64,000 nt of DNA from an uncultured Sphingopyxis sp. (lineage in GTDB: Bacteria; Pseudomonadota; Alphaproteobacteria; Sphingomonadales; Sphingomonadaceae): the NCBI GenBank assembly GCA_936933955.1, contig CAKZIN010000035.1:18173-82172 (forward strand), given 5' to 3'. Positions 43,537 through 53,336 of the stretch are shown here, piece after piece. The notes below the pieces were generated by a model. That model did no database searches. It saw nothing but the letters and a program-made list of their open reading frames with translations, and was not told where the DNA came from. The position numbers were made by a program, and so were the translations under genes. The first letter of the stretch is position 1, and each line of letters opens with the position of its first letter.

Positions 43537-44652
43537 ATGACCGACGCGCCCGACGAGCAACCCGCCGCCACCCCCTACACCTACGCCGGTGCGGGCGTGT
43601 CGATCGCGGCAGGCAATGCGCTGGTGCGCGAAATCGCCCCGCTCGCGCGCTCGACACGGCGCGCTGGCGCGGACGCGGACCTTGGCGGCTTTGGCGGGGT
43701 GTTCGACCTCAAGGCGGCGGGCTTTACCGACCCGCTGCTGGTCGCCGCCAACGATGGGGTGGGCACCAAGCTCAAGCTCGCGATCGAACATGACGCGCAC
43801 GATCATGTCGGCATCGACCTCGTCGCGATGTGCGCCAATGACCTCATCGTGCAGGGCGCGGAGCCGCTGTTCTTTCTCGACTATTACGCGACCGGAAAGC
43901 TCGACCCTGCGACCGCCGAGCGGGTCATCGCCGGGATCGCGCATGGCTGCCGCATCGCGGGCTGCGCGCTGATCGGCGGCGAGACGGCGGAGATGCCGGG
44001 CATGTATGCGGGGGAGGACTATGACCTCGCTGGCTTCTGCGTCGGCGCGGTGGAGCGCGAAGACCTCCTCACCGGCGCCACCATCGCGCCGGGCGACGTG
44101 CTGCTGGGGCTGGCGTCGAGCGGGGTGCACTCCAACGGTTTCAGCCTCGTAAGGCGGCTTGCGGCGGACAAGGGCTGGCGGTTCGACCGCCCCGCGCCGT
44201 TCGACATCGACGTGCGGCTGATCGACGCGCTGATGGCGCCGACGCGCATCTATGTCGCATCGCTGCTGCCGCTGCTGCGCGCGCGTCAGATCAAGGGGTT
44301 GGCGCACATCACCGGCGGCGGCCTCCTCGAGAATATCCCGCGCGTACTGCCCCATGACGCCCACGCAACCGTCGACGCCGACGCCTGGCCCATGCCGCGG
44401 CTGATGGCGTGGCTGCAGGCGCAGGGCGCGATCGAGCCTGAGGAGTTCGCGCGCACCTTCAACGCGGGGATCGGCATGGTCGCGATCGTCGCCGCGGAGG
44501 ACGCGGACGAAGTCGTCGCCGCACTCACCACCGCGGGCGAAACGGTCCACCGCATCGGTGAGGTCGGCGCGGGCGTGCGCGGTTGCACAGTTCGCGGTTC
44601 CGCGGGCACCTGGTCGGCGCGCGGCGACTGGTCCGCGACGCATCATGGCTGA
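43537..44652 (+). CDS. purM: Phosphoribosylformylglycinamidine cyclo-ligase
   Basis: AIR synthetase of the purine pathway: FGAM plus ATP gives AIR. 371 residues. Family blocks: YTYAGAGVSIAAGNALV, the glycine-rich LGGFGGVFDL, VAANDGVGTKLKLA, the metal and phosphate site CANDLIVQGAEPLFFLDYYA, GGETAEMPGMY, SSGVHSNGFSLVR and HITGGGLLENIPR. ATG 43537 is the family start. purN begins eight bases before its end, so they form a purM-purN operon; their steps are neighbours in the pathway. Confidence 0.97.
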   Translation: MTDAPDEQPAATPYTYAGAGVSIAAGNALVREIAPLARSTRRAGADADLGGFGGVFDLKAAGFTDPLLVAANDGVGTKLKLAIEHDAHDHVGIDLVAMCANDLIVQGAEPLFFLDYYATGKLDPATAERVIAGIAHGCRIAGCALIGGETAEMPGMYAGEDYDLAGFCVGAVEREDLLTGATIAPGDVLLGLASSGVHSNGFSLVRRLAADKGWRFDRPAPFDIDVRLIDALMAPTRIYVASLLPLLRARQIKGLAHITGGGLLENIPRVLPHDAHATVDADAWPMPRLMAWLQAQGAIEPEEFARTFNAGIGMVAIVAAEDADEVVAALTTAGETVHRIGEVGAGVRGCTVRGSAGTWSARGDWSATHHG

Positions 44653-45262
44653 CGAGCCGTCGCGCCGCGTTCCGGTCGGCGTGCTGATCTCCGGCAGCGG
44701 CACCAACATGGCGGCGCTGCTCTATGCCAGCCGCGCGAGCGACTGCCCGTTCGAGATTGCGCTGGTGCTCGCCAATGACCAAGCGGCGCCTGGCCTTGCG
44801 CTGGCGGCGGCGGAGGGCGTCGCCACCGCCGCGCGCTCGCACCGAGGCCTCCCCCGCGCGGAACATGAAGCGTGGCTCGATCTGGAGCTGCGCGCGCACG
44901 GCTGCGAAGTGGTCGCGCTTGCGGGCTATATGCGCGTCCTCACGCCTGCGTTCGTGGCGGGGTGGGAGGGGCGCATGCTCAACATCCACCCCTCGCTGCT
45001 GCCGCTCTATCCGGGGCTCGACACGCATCAGCGCGCGCTCGACGCGGGCGATGCCTACGCTGGCTGCACCGTGCATCAGGTGACCGCCGAGCTCGATGCG
45101 GGGCCGATCCTCGCCCAGACGCGCGTCGCGATCCTGCCCGGTGACACCGCGGAGACGCTCGCGCGCCGCGTGCTGATCGCCGAACACCAGCTCTACCCGC
45201 GCACGCTCGCGGAGTTCTGTCGCGCTCAGGCGGGGGAGCCGAACGGCAGCACCGCCTCATAA
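44645..45262 (+). CDS. purN: Phosphoribosylglycinamide formyltransferase PurN
   Basis: Folate-dependent GAR transformylase, 205 residues. The phosphate loop VLISGSGTNMAALL opens the protein; the catalytic asparagine-histidine block is NIHPSLLPLYPGLDTHQRAL, and GCTVHQVTAELDAGPIL carries the second aspartate of the active site. Start ATG 44645 lies within the purM end (8-base overlap). The 3' end overlaps the convergent HExxH gene by 37 bases. Confidence 0.96.
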   Translation: MADEPSRRVPVGVLISGSGTNMAALLYASRASDCPFEIALVLANDQAAPGLALAAAEGVATAARSHRGLPRAEHEAWLDLELRAHGCEVVALAGYMRVLTPAFVAGWEGRMLNIHPSLLPLYPGLDTHQRALDAGDAYAGCTVHQVTAELDAGPILAQTRVAILPGDTAETLARRVLIAEHQLYPRTLAEFCRAQAGEPNGSTAS

Positions 45263-45696
45263 ACGCTGAGCGGGGGCTTGCCCTCCACCTTGATCCCGCG
45301 CCGCAGCAAAAAGGCGTGGCGGACGATCTCTGCCTGCTGCTCAAGCCCATAGGCCGCGAACGGCTTGCCCCGTTCGAGCACATAATCGTAGCGCGCGAAC
45401 GGCAGCCGCATCAGCGGCAGATACCATCGCCCGCGCGTCTGCGTCTGCCAGACGTGGGTCAGCTCATGCAGCAGCAGCCCCTGCCGCCCGGTCGGAGCAG
45501 CACAGAAATCGTCGCAGAAGAGGTCGCCCTGCGGGTGAAAGTGGATACGCCCCATCGGCGCCATCACCACCGCGCGCGGCTGAAAGAAGGCCCAGCGCCG
45601 ATTGACCAGCTCCACCGCGGAGAGGTCGATCGCGTCGCCGAACATGCTGCGGGCGAGCGCGGCCTCCTCTGCGGTCAGGCGGCGGCGGTCGCTCAA
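45226..45696 (-). CDS. HExxH-containing protein (annotated elsewhere as vgr-related)
   Basis: 156-residue protein with a zinc-metallopeptidase-like HELTHVWQ motif in GLLLHELTHVWQTQTRG, preceded by a beta-rich part (RAVVMAPMGRIHFHPQGD). Homologs in sphingomonads carry the name vgr related protein, but there is no type VI secretion gene nearby and no VgrG domain, so the name says little. It has no signal peptide. Its start overlaps the PCuAC stop as ATGA and its end runs 37 bases into purN on the other strand. Protease activity is untested. Confidence 0.75.
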   Translation of the reverse strand: MSDRRRLTAEEAALARSMFGDAIDLSAVELVNRRWAFFQPRAVVMAPMGRIHFHPQGDLFCDDFCAAPTGRQGLLLHELTHVWQTQTRGRWYLPLMRLPFARYDYVLERGKPFAAYGLEQQAEIVRHAFLLRRGIKVEGKPPLSVYEAVLPFGSPA

Positions 45697-46208
45697 TGGC
45701 CGCTGTGCGCCCCTGCCCCGCCGCTGCTCGCCGCGGACGGAGTGGCGGCGGCCGTGGGCTCGCTAAAGCTGAACACCACGGGAAGGTTACCCCCATCCTC
45801 GAAGTGCAGCACGATCGTCGCGCGGTGATGGGTTCGCGCGGCTTCGCTCATCCCGTAGAGCATCAGGTGCTTGCCGCCCTGCCGGAACACGACCTCGCCG
45901 TCGGCGGGCACCGCGACGCGGGCGAGCGGCGCCATCTCCATCACGCCGTTCGTCATGCGGCTTTCGTGCATCTCGACGCGGTCGAAGTCCTCGGAGGTCG
46001 CGCGCACGATGACCCGCGGGCTCGGCCCTGCGGCGAAGGTGAAGTAGGCCGCCGAGGGCGCGTCGGGATTGGCGTTCATCTTGAGCACCGCCCCGCGCAC
46101 GCCATACCCCCCCGCGAGCGCGGCATCGCGCGCCTCTTCACTACGCCCGCATCCCGCCAGCGGCAGGGCGACGAGGGCAAGGGCGAGCGGGGCGAACACG
46201 CGGAACAT
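45693..46208 (-). CDS. Periplasmic copper chaperone PCu(A)C
   Basis: 171-residue lipoprotein (signal ending LPLAGC) of the PCuAC family (PF04314), which hands Cu(I) to the CuA site of cytochrome oxidase. The ligand pattern H-M-X10-M-X21-H-X-M can be traced: EMHESRMTNGVMEM, then GGKHLMLYGM. A Ser/Ala/Gly-rich tail ending in HSGH may add metal ligands. It is the first gene of a leftward pair with the HExxH protein. No oxidase genes lie nearby. Confidence 0.88.
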   Translation of the reverse strand: MFRVFAPLALALVALPLAGCGRSEEARDAALAGGYGVRGAVLKMNANPDAPSAAYFTFAAGPSPRVIVRATSEDFDRVEMHESRMTNGVMEMAPLARVAVPADGEVVFRQGGKHLMLYGMSEAARTHHRATIVLHFEDGGNLPVVFSFSEPTAAATPSAASSGGAGAHSGH

Positions 46209-46333
46209 CGGACTACCTTTCGGTCGCGAAACGGACGGCGGCGCGTGTAGCCGAGCGCGGTCGCGAGGTCGAGCCGACCGGTGCCGTTACGACACACGCA
46301 TCTCCTCGCCCGTCCGGCGCGGCGATGCCCCGC

Positions 46334-46361
46334 CTTGTCGCCCCGAAAGCGCTACCTATAT
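46334..46361 (+). promoter_or_regulatory. RpoH (sigma-32) heat-shock promoter of dnaK
   Basis: CTTG at 46334-46337, then exactly 17 bases, then CCTATAT at 46355-46361. This matches the alphaproteobacterial RpoH consensus CTTG-N17/18-CYTATnT. Transcription would start near 46368, giving a leader of about 90 bases before the dnaK ATG at 46458. The position, in the 249-base divergent gap between the PCuAC gene and dnaK, is as expected for a heat-shock operon. Confidence 0.8.
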
Positions 46362-46457
46362 CGCGCACCAGCACCGGGGGGTGACGGCGTCGCGAGCTTA
46401 TAGCGCGCCATAGCTCCCCGCTATGACAACAGATTTTCTTTCAGAGGGCACCACAGC

Positions 46458-48413
<1,956 letters not shown>

Positions 48414-48420
48414 CGGAAGA

Positions 48421-48448
48421 CGGGGCGGCGGAGCGATCCGCCGCCCCG
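48421..48448 (+). promoter_or_regulatory. Perfect 12-bp stem hairpin between dnaK and dnaJ
   Basis: CGGGGCGGCGGA, loop GCGA, then TCCGCCGCCCCG: a perfect 12-bp stem closed by a GNRA-type tetraloop, eight bases after the dnaK stop. No T-run follows, so it is not a full intrinsic terminator; it more likely attenuates read-through or protects the dnaK 3' end, which would lower DnaJ relative to DnaK. The role is inferred. Confidence 0.75.
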
Positions 48449-48469
48449 CTCCATTGACAACACGCGATC

Positions 48470-49573
48470 ATGAGCCTCGACATCGACTATTATGAGCTGT
48501 TGGAGGTCGAAAAGACCTGCGACGACGGCACGCTCAAGAGTGCTTACCGCCGACAGGCCATGCGCTTCCACCCCGACCGCAACCCCGGCTGCGCCGAAAG
48601 CGAGGCGCGCTTCAAAGCGGTCAACGAAGCCTATGACTGTCTGAAGGACCCGCAGAAGCGCGCCGCCTACGACCGCTTCGGCAAGGCGGCGTTCCAGCAG
48701 GGCGGCATGGGCGCGGGCGGCGCCGACTTCAGCGATCTCGGCGACATTTTCGAAAGTTTCTTCGGCGGCGCTTTCGGGGGCGGCGCGAGCGCCCGGCGCG
48801 GACCTGCGCGCGGCGCCGACTTGCGCTACGACATGCAGATCAGCCTCGAGGAAGCCTATTCGGGGAAGCAGTCGGAGATCGACGTCGAGGTGGCGGTCGC
48901 CTGCAACACCTGCAGCGGCACCGGCGCGAAGCCCGGCACCGACCTCAAACGCTGCGGCACCTGCGCCGGGCACGGCAAGGTGCGTGCGCAGCAGGGCTTT
49001 TTCATGGTCGAGCGCATGTGCCCGACCTGCGGCGGCCGGGGCGAGGTGATCGCCGATCCGTGCGGCGCCTGCCATGGCGAGGGCCGTGTCGAACGGCGCA
49101 AGACGCTTTCCGTCAACATTCCGCCCGGCGTCGATCAGGGCACGCGCATTCGCCTGGCGGGCGAGGGTGAGGCGGGGCCGCGCGGGCTGCCCCCCGGCGA
49201 CCTCTACATCTTCCTCCACATCGCCGAACATGCGGTGTTCCGACGCGACGGTACCACGCTGATCGCTCGGCTGCCGGTGAGTTTCGCGACCGCCGCGCTG
49301 GGCGGCGCGCTCGAGCTCGACGGACTCGGCGACCGCTCGCACGAGGTTCGCGTGCCCGCAGGGATCCAGTCGGGCAAGCAGCTGCGCATCCGCGGCGCGG
49401 GGATGCCCGTCCTCAATGGCCGCGGGTTCGGCGACCTGGTGGTGGAAGTCGCGGTGGCGACGCCGACGAAGCTATCCGCCAAACAGCGCGAACTCCTGGA
49501 GGCCCTGCGCGACGCCGAGGACGCGGAGCCGGAGGGTTTTTTCGACAAGGTCAAGGGGATGTGGGGCGGGTGA
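48470..49573 (+). CDS. dnaJ: Chaperone DnaJ (Hsp40, type I)
   Basis: Co-chaperone that stimulates DnaK ATPase, 367 residues. J domain (about 1-70) with the essential HPD in RFHPDRNPG; a Gly/Phe-rich linker (about 75-105); four zinc-finger repeats CNTCSGTG, CGTCAGHG, CPTCGGRG and CGACHGEG; then the C-terminal substrate-binding beta domains (VNIPPGVDQGTRIRLAGEGE). All parts of a full type I DnaJ are present. Cotranscribed with dnaK. Confidence 0.98.
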   Translation: MSLDIDYYELLEVEKTCDDGTLKSAYRRQAMRFHPDRNPGCAESEARFKAVNEAYDCLKDPQKRAAYDRFGKAAFQQGGMGAGGADFSDLGDIFESFFGGAFGGGASARRGPARGADLRYDMQISLEEAYSGKQSEIDVEVAVACNTCSGTGAKPGTDLKRCGTCAGHGKVRAQQGFFMVERMCPTCGGRGEVIADPCGACHGEGRVERRKTLSVNIPPGVDQGTRIRLAGEGEAGPRGLPPGDLYIFLHIAEHAVFRRDGTTLIARLPVSFATAALGGALELDGLGDRSHEVRVPAGIQSGKQLRIRGAGMPVLNGRGFGDLVVEVAVATPTKLSAKQRELLEALRDAEDAEPEGFFDKVKGMWGG

Positions 49574-49707
49574 CCGCTGGATCCTGACACAGGTTCAGGG
49601 TGGCGGGAATTCATGGGCGCTGGCTAAGCAACTCGCACGCCGCCGCCCCACGAGCCCCACGCTGAACTCAGTTCAGCACCCCTAGCCGACCCCTCGACGG
49701 TCTTAGC
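49574..49707. terminator. Hairpins between convergent dnaJ and MaoC gene
   Basis: This 134-base convergent gap contains a near-perfect palindrome GCTGAACT-C-AGTTCAGC at 49661-49677 and a weaker dyad CCTGA...TCAGG at about 49587-49602. Either could end transcription from both sides or be a short dispersed repeat. No T-run is present after either, so intrinsic termination is only likely, not proven. No gene is seen here. Confidence 0.5.
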
Positions 49708-50163
49708 TCACCCGGCCGACCGCCGCAGCACCAGCGCGCTACGCTCGCAGCGGCACACCACCTCGTCGCGCTGGTTGGTGAGCTCGTGCCGCCACGTCAC
49801 GATCCCCGCGTTAGGGCGCGAGGCCGATTGCTTGACCGCGATCACCTCGCTCGAGGCGCGCAGCGTATCGCCGATGAACACCGGCTTGGGCATCACCAGC
49901 CGATCGTAGCCGAGGTTCGCGACCAGCGTGCCGAGCGTCGTTTCCGCAACGCTCAACCCCACCATCAGCGCGAAGGTGAAGGTGCCGTTGACGAGGATCT
50001 GCCCGAACTCGCTCGCCTTGGCCGCCTCGACGTCGATGTGCAGCGGCTGCGGGTTGTGCGTCATGGTCGAGAACAGCAGGTTGTCGGTTTCGGTCACCGT
50101 CCGGCGGATGGGATGGTCGATGCGATCGCCGACCTGCCATTCATCGAAGTAACGCCCGCTCAA
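49708..50163 (-). CDS. MaoC family dehydratase (hot-dog fold)
   Basis: 151-residue hot-dog protein of PF01575, related to enoyl-CoA hydratases. The hydratase motif is TVTETDNLLFSTMTHNPQPLHID, where the Asp/His pair of the family would act, and NGTFTFALMVGLSV forms the central helix. The substrate is probably an acyl-CoA such as mesaconyl- or methylmalyl-type, but that is not shown by the sequence. No in-frame ATG exists near the start; TTG 50163 has a good Shine-Dalgarno GGGAGA six bases upstream. Divergent from the S-formylglutathione hydrolase gene. Confidence 0.85.
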   Translation of the reverse strand: MSGRYFDEWQVGDRIDHPIRRTVTETDNLLFSTMTHNPQPLHIDVEAAKASEFGQILVNGTFTFALMVGLSVAETTLGTLVANLGYDRLVMPKPVFIGDTLRASSEVIAVKQSASRPNAGIVTWRHELTNQRDEVVCRCERSALVLRRSAG

Positions 50164-50230
50164 CCCGCATCTCCCATTGGCTCGGCGCGAGGGCTTGCCG
50201 CAGCGCCCCCGTGACCGCAAGGGAGGCGCC

Positions 50231-51085
50231 ATGACGAACCCTCAAATGATCAGCGACGTGGCGAGCTTCGGCGGTCGCCAGCAGGTCTGGCGCCACCCGA
50301 GCGACGCCACCCGCTGCGACATGGAGTTTGCGCTATACCTTCCCCCGCAGGCGCTCGCGGGGGAGCGGTGCCCGGTGCTCTGGTATCTCTCCGGCCTCAC
50401 CTGCACGCACGCCAATGTCGTCGAGAAAGCGGGGGCGCAGCGATATTGCGCCGAACATGGCCTGATCTTCATCGCCCCCGACACGTCGCCGCGCGGTGAA
50501 GGCGTGCCCGACGACCCGGAGGGGGCATGGGACTTCGGGCTGGGCGCGGGCTTCTACCTCGACGCGACGCAGGCCCCCTATGCCGAGCATTACCGCATGC
50601 GCAGCTACCTCCTCGATGAGCTGCCGGAGGTCATCGCCGACGTCGCGCCTGCGGCGGACTTGCAGCGGCAGGGGATCACCGGCCATTCGATGGGCGGCCA
50701 CGGCGCGCTCACTCTCGCGCTGAGCAACCCGGGGCGCTTCCACAGCGTCAGCGCGTTTGCGCCGATCGCCTCGCCGATGCGGTGCGACTGGGGAAAGAAG
50801 GCGCTCCACGGCTATCTCGGCGAAGAGAGCGCCGCGTGGCGCGCGCATGACACGACGGCGCTGCTCGCTGATGGCGCGCGCATGCCGGAGGCGCTGGTCG
50901 ACATCGGTACCGCCGACCCCTTCCTCGCCGACCAGCTCAAGCCCGAGTTGCTCGAGACCGCGGCGCAGTCCGCCGGCCAGCCGCTGACGCTGCGTCGGCA
51001 GGAAGGCTACGACCACAGCTATTATTTCGTCGCAAGCTTCATCGGCGATCATGTGCGCTGGCACGCTGAGAGGCTGCGCGGATGA
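50231..51085 (+). CDS. fghA: S-formylglutathione hydrolase
   Basis: Serine hydrolase that splits S-formylglutathione into formate and glutathione, the second step of glutathione-dependent formaldehyde removal. 284 residues, esterase D fold: the oxyanion segment LWYLSGLTCTHANVVEKAG, the nucleophile elbow GHSMGGHGAL, the aspartate in VDIGTADPFLADQLKPE, and the histidine in GYDHSYYFVASFIGDH. A Shine-Dalgarno GGGAGG lies just before ATG 50231. The formaldehyde dehydrogenase partner is not adjacent; instead two PaaI thioesterases follow with ATGA overlaps. Confidence 0.94.
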   Translation: MTNPQMISDVASFGGRQQVWRHPSDATRCDMEFALYLPPQALAGERCPVLWYLSGLTCTHANVVEKAGAQRYCAEHGLIFIAPDTSPRGEGVPDDPEGAWDFGLGAGFYLDATQAPYAEHYRMRSYLLDELPEVIADVAPAADLQRQGITGHSMGGHGALTLALSNPGRFHSVSAFAPIASPMRCDWGKKALHGYLGEESAAWRAHDTTALLADGARMPEALVDIGTADPFLADQLKPELLETAAQSAGQPLTLRRQEGYDHSYYFVASFIGDHVRWHAERLRG

Positions 51086-51579
51086 GCGGCGGCGAAGACG
51101 AGCCCAACCGCTTCGACCCCGCGCGCGCCTTCAAGATCATGGCGCAGTTCGGCCATTCGGGCGCGCTCGGCCTCGTCTATCACGACCATGGTGAGGACTG
51201 GGCGGCGCTGCGTCTGCCCTGGCGACCGGAGATCGCGGGCGACGCCGCTGCGCAGACCGCTGCGGGCGGCGCGATCGTCGCCTTGTTCGACATGGCCGCC
51301 GGGCTCGCGGTGTGGACCAAGCTCACCCAGTTCCGCCCGCAGGTGACGCTCGACCTGCGTGTCGATCATATCCGCCCGCCCTCCCCCGCGAGCGACGTCA
51401 TCGCGCGAGTCGAATGCTACCGCGTGGCGCGGGAGATCGCCTTCGTCCGCGGTGAAGCCTTCGACCGCGAAGGCGGCGACCCGGTGGCGAGCATGGCGGC
51501 GACCTTCATGTTCATTGGCGACCCGATCCCCTTCACCCGCACCCCGCCCCCGCCCGCCGCAGCGGAGGCGCGCGCATGA
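51082..51579 (+). CDS. PaaI family thioesterase (first of tandem pair)
   Basis: 165-residue hot-dog thioesterase. The PaaI core is seen in AAGGAIVALFDMAAGLAVW, where the Gly-Gly plus Asp near the central helix is the usual catalytic region, and VTLDLRVDHIRPP on the next strand. Substrate unknown; aromatic or acyl-CoA esters are usual. The start overlaps fghA and the end overlaps the next thioesterase, both as ATGA, so the three genes are translationally coupled. Confidence 0.85.
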   Translation: MSGGEDEPNRFDPARAFKIMAQFGHSGALGLVYHDHGEDWAALRLPWRPEIAGDAAAQTAAGGAIVALFDMAAGLAVWTKLTQFRPQVTLDLRVDHIRPPSPASDVIARVECYRVAREIAFVRGEAFDREGGDPVASMAATFMFIGDPIPFTRTPPPPAAAEARA

Positions 51580-51977
51580 GCGAACTTCTCCCGCCCTACG
51601 CCGCGCTGATGGGGATCGCGCTGCACGACGATGATGGTGAGGGCGCGCCGGTGCTGGTCGCGCCGTTCAGCGACAAGCTCGCCGGACGTCCTGGTCACCT
51701 TCACGGCGGCGCGATCGCCGGGCTGCTCGACATGGCGGCGCATGCGGCGCTGGTGCGGAGCCTGGAGAGCGAGGGCCGCTCGCCGCGGTTCAAGCCGATC
51801 GGCGTCACCATCGACTATCTGCGCGGCGGCAAGGAGCGTCCGACCTACGCGCGCGGTCGCGTCACCCGCGTCGGCACGCGCGTCGCGACGGTGGTGGTGG
51901 AGGCCTGGCAGGACGAAAGCGGCGGTCCCACCATCGCCGCCGCGCGCCTCCATATGCTGCTCGCGCGTGAGGCATAG
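51576..51977 (+). CDS. PaaI family thioesterase (second of tandem pair)
   Basis: 133-residue hot-dog thioesterase with the motif HLHGGAIAGLLDMAAHAALV, which has the classic HGG followed by Asp of the PaaI type, then ITIDYLRGG-like strand (GVTIDYLRGGKERP). It is clearly a paralog of the upstream gene, but the pair are diverged and one keeps the HGG that the other lacks (AGG), so they may form a heteromer or differ in substrate. That is inference. It ends the fghA operon. Confidence 0.86.
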   Translation: MSELLPPYAALMGIALHDDDGEGAPVLVAPFSDKLAGRPGHLHGGAIAGLLDMAAHAALVRSLESEGRSPRFKPIGVTIDYLRGGKERPTYARGRVTRVGTRVATVVVEAWQDESGGPTIAAARLHMLLAREA

Positions 51978-51984
51978 CGAAGCG

Positions 51985-52051
51985 GCGCGTTTACCAAGGC
52001 GAGCTCAGTCCATCCTGCCCCGCGCTGGCACAACGGCGCCGCGCGTTTACC
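51985..52051. repeat. Direct repeat GCGCGTTTACC, two copies
   Basis: GCGCGTTTACC occurs at 51985-51995 and again at 52041-52051, same strand, 56 bases apart, in the 172-base gap between the second thioesterase and the lipoprotein gene. The spacing is about five helical turns, which suits paired sites for a DNA-binding protein. No promoter could be assigned. The gap otherwise shows no gene. Confidence 0.45.
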
Positions 52052-52149
52052 GTGATCGGTGCTTGCGAGCGTTCCGCGTCGAGCGCATGCAGCATGCTGC
52101 CGCGCGCTTGTCCGCGTGGCATCGAGTTTGACCGGAACAAGAGGCGGCT

Positions 52150-52920
52150 ATGGCGCAGGGGCGGTTTTCCAAGGTGACGTGCGCGGGGCTGGCGGCGGCG
52201 CTGGCGTTGAGCCTCGCCGCGTGCCAGCAGCGCGCGCAGCTCGCCGACGCGGACGATGCCGCCGCGTCCAACGACCCGGCGGTCCGCCAGGCGCTCAATC
52301 AGCCGCTGATGGTCGATCCCAACCGCGCGGGCAGCGGAGAAACGACCGCCGCCCGCGCCACGCCCGAAACGGCGGACGGCGCGGTGCCGGTCGTGCGCGG
52401 TGCGGGCGAGCCTGCGGTGGCCATCGCCGAGGCCCGCAACCTCGCCGGGGGTCAGCTGATGCGCGCGCCCGCTCCGGGTCCGTGGGAGGCGCAACAGTGC
52501 AACGGCGCCTGCACCCGCACTGATGCGCAGGCGCGGTCAGTGACGCTGGGCGGGCTGGCGCGCGAGCAGGCCGACCGCGCGGGGCGCTGCGGCACCCTGA
52601 GCTACGGCGACAGCTGGGCGCAGCGGCTCCCCGCGCAATTCCCGGTCTACCCGCGCTCAGCGCTGGTCGAAGCGGCGGGGGCAGACTCTGCCAACTGCGC
52701 GATGCGCGTCGCCAATTTCCAGACGCGTGCCGACATGCAGGCGCTGATGGACTTCTACTACACGCAGGCCCGCCGCGGCGGGTTCAGCGCCGAACATCTG
52801 GTCAACGGCCGCGAGCATGTCCTTGGCGGAACGCAGGGCGACAAAAGCTTCGTCATTTTCGCGCGCCCAATCGCGGGGGGCACCATCGACGTCGACCTGG
52901 TGACCAACGCGGGGCGGTAA
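52150..52920 (+). CDS. Hypothetical lipoprotein
   Basis: 256-residue protein I do not recognise as a named family. A basic start and hydrophobic stretch end in LSLAAC, a lipobox with Cys near residue 25, so it is likely a lipoprotein. An Ala/Asp/Thr-rich linker of about 80 residues follows; the C-terminal ~120 residues look folded (QRLPAQFPVYPRSALVEAAG, then MRVANFQTRADMQALMDFYY) with cysteines near CNGAC and in CGTL and NCAM. The lipoprotein nature is the firm part of the call. Confidence 0.78.
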   Translation: MAQGRFSKVTCAGLAAALALSLAACQQRAQLADADDAAASNDPAVRQALNQPLMVDPNRAGSGETTAARATPETADGAVPVVRGAGEPAVAIAEARNLAGGQLMRAPAPGPWEAQQCNGACTRTDAQARSVTLGGLAREQADRAGRCGTLSYGDSWAQRLPAQFPVYPRSALVEAAGADSANCAMRVANFQTRADMQALMDFYYTQARRGGFSAEHLVNGREHVLGGTQGDKSFVIFARPIAGGTIDVDLVTNAGR

Positions 52921-52965
52921 ACTCGAAATGCCGGAATAGGCCGACGGCGTCTCCGCTGACCGGCA

Positions 52966-53196
52966 TCAATGTAGCGAGGCGGCCTCCCGCGGAGCGACCG
53001 CGGCGACCGACAGCGCCTCGACCGCGCGCCAGTGCAGATAGGCGACGGCATTATCGCGCGCGAGGCTCGCCAGCGCGCGCGAGCGGGCTGCCAGCGCCGC
53101 ATCCTCGCCATGTTCGCGCAGCAGCGCCGCGCAGTCCTGCGCCAGCCTTCGCGTGCGGCGGGGAATCGCCGGAACGGGTGCGGTGTCGATCAGCAT
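52966..53196 (-). CDS. Small conserved-looking hypothetical protein
   Basis: 76 residues, helical and Ala/Arg-rich: a first part IPRRTRRLAQDCAALLREHGED and a second AVAYLHWRAVEALSV. No signal peptide or membrane segment. Codon use follows the neighbours with G or C at third positions, and the frame fills the gap between two rightward genes neatly, so it is probably real. It resembles small proteins I have seen in sphingomonads, with no known function. Confidence 0.6.
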   Translation of the reverse strand: MLIDTAPVPAIPRRTRRLAQDCAALLREHGEDAALAARSRALASLARDNAVAYLHWRAVEALSVAAVAPREAASLH

Positions 53197-53336
53197 GTCG
53201 GGCGCGCTAGCCGCACACCTCCTCCCACCCGGTCACGCGAGAAGGTGAAGCGCGCATCAACGCTCTTTTCTCCGGCTGAGCGGGGCCGGTCAGAAGCCCC
53301 GTTGCGCGGCCCGTGGCTGCGGCCTAGCGTTGTCGG

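Noticed and set aside
53197..53336. A gene or promoter in the gap before the sugar dehydrogenase
   Set aside because: No convincing frame and no consensus promoter could be seen.
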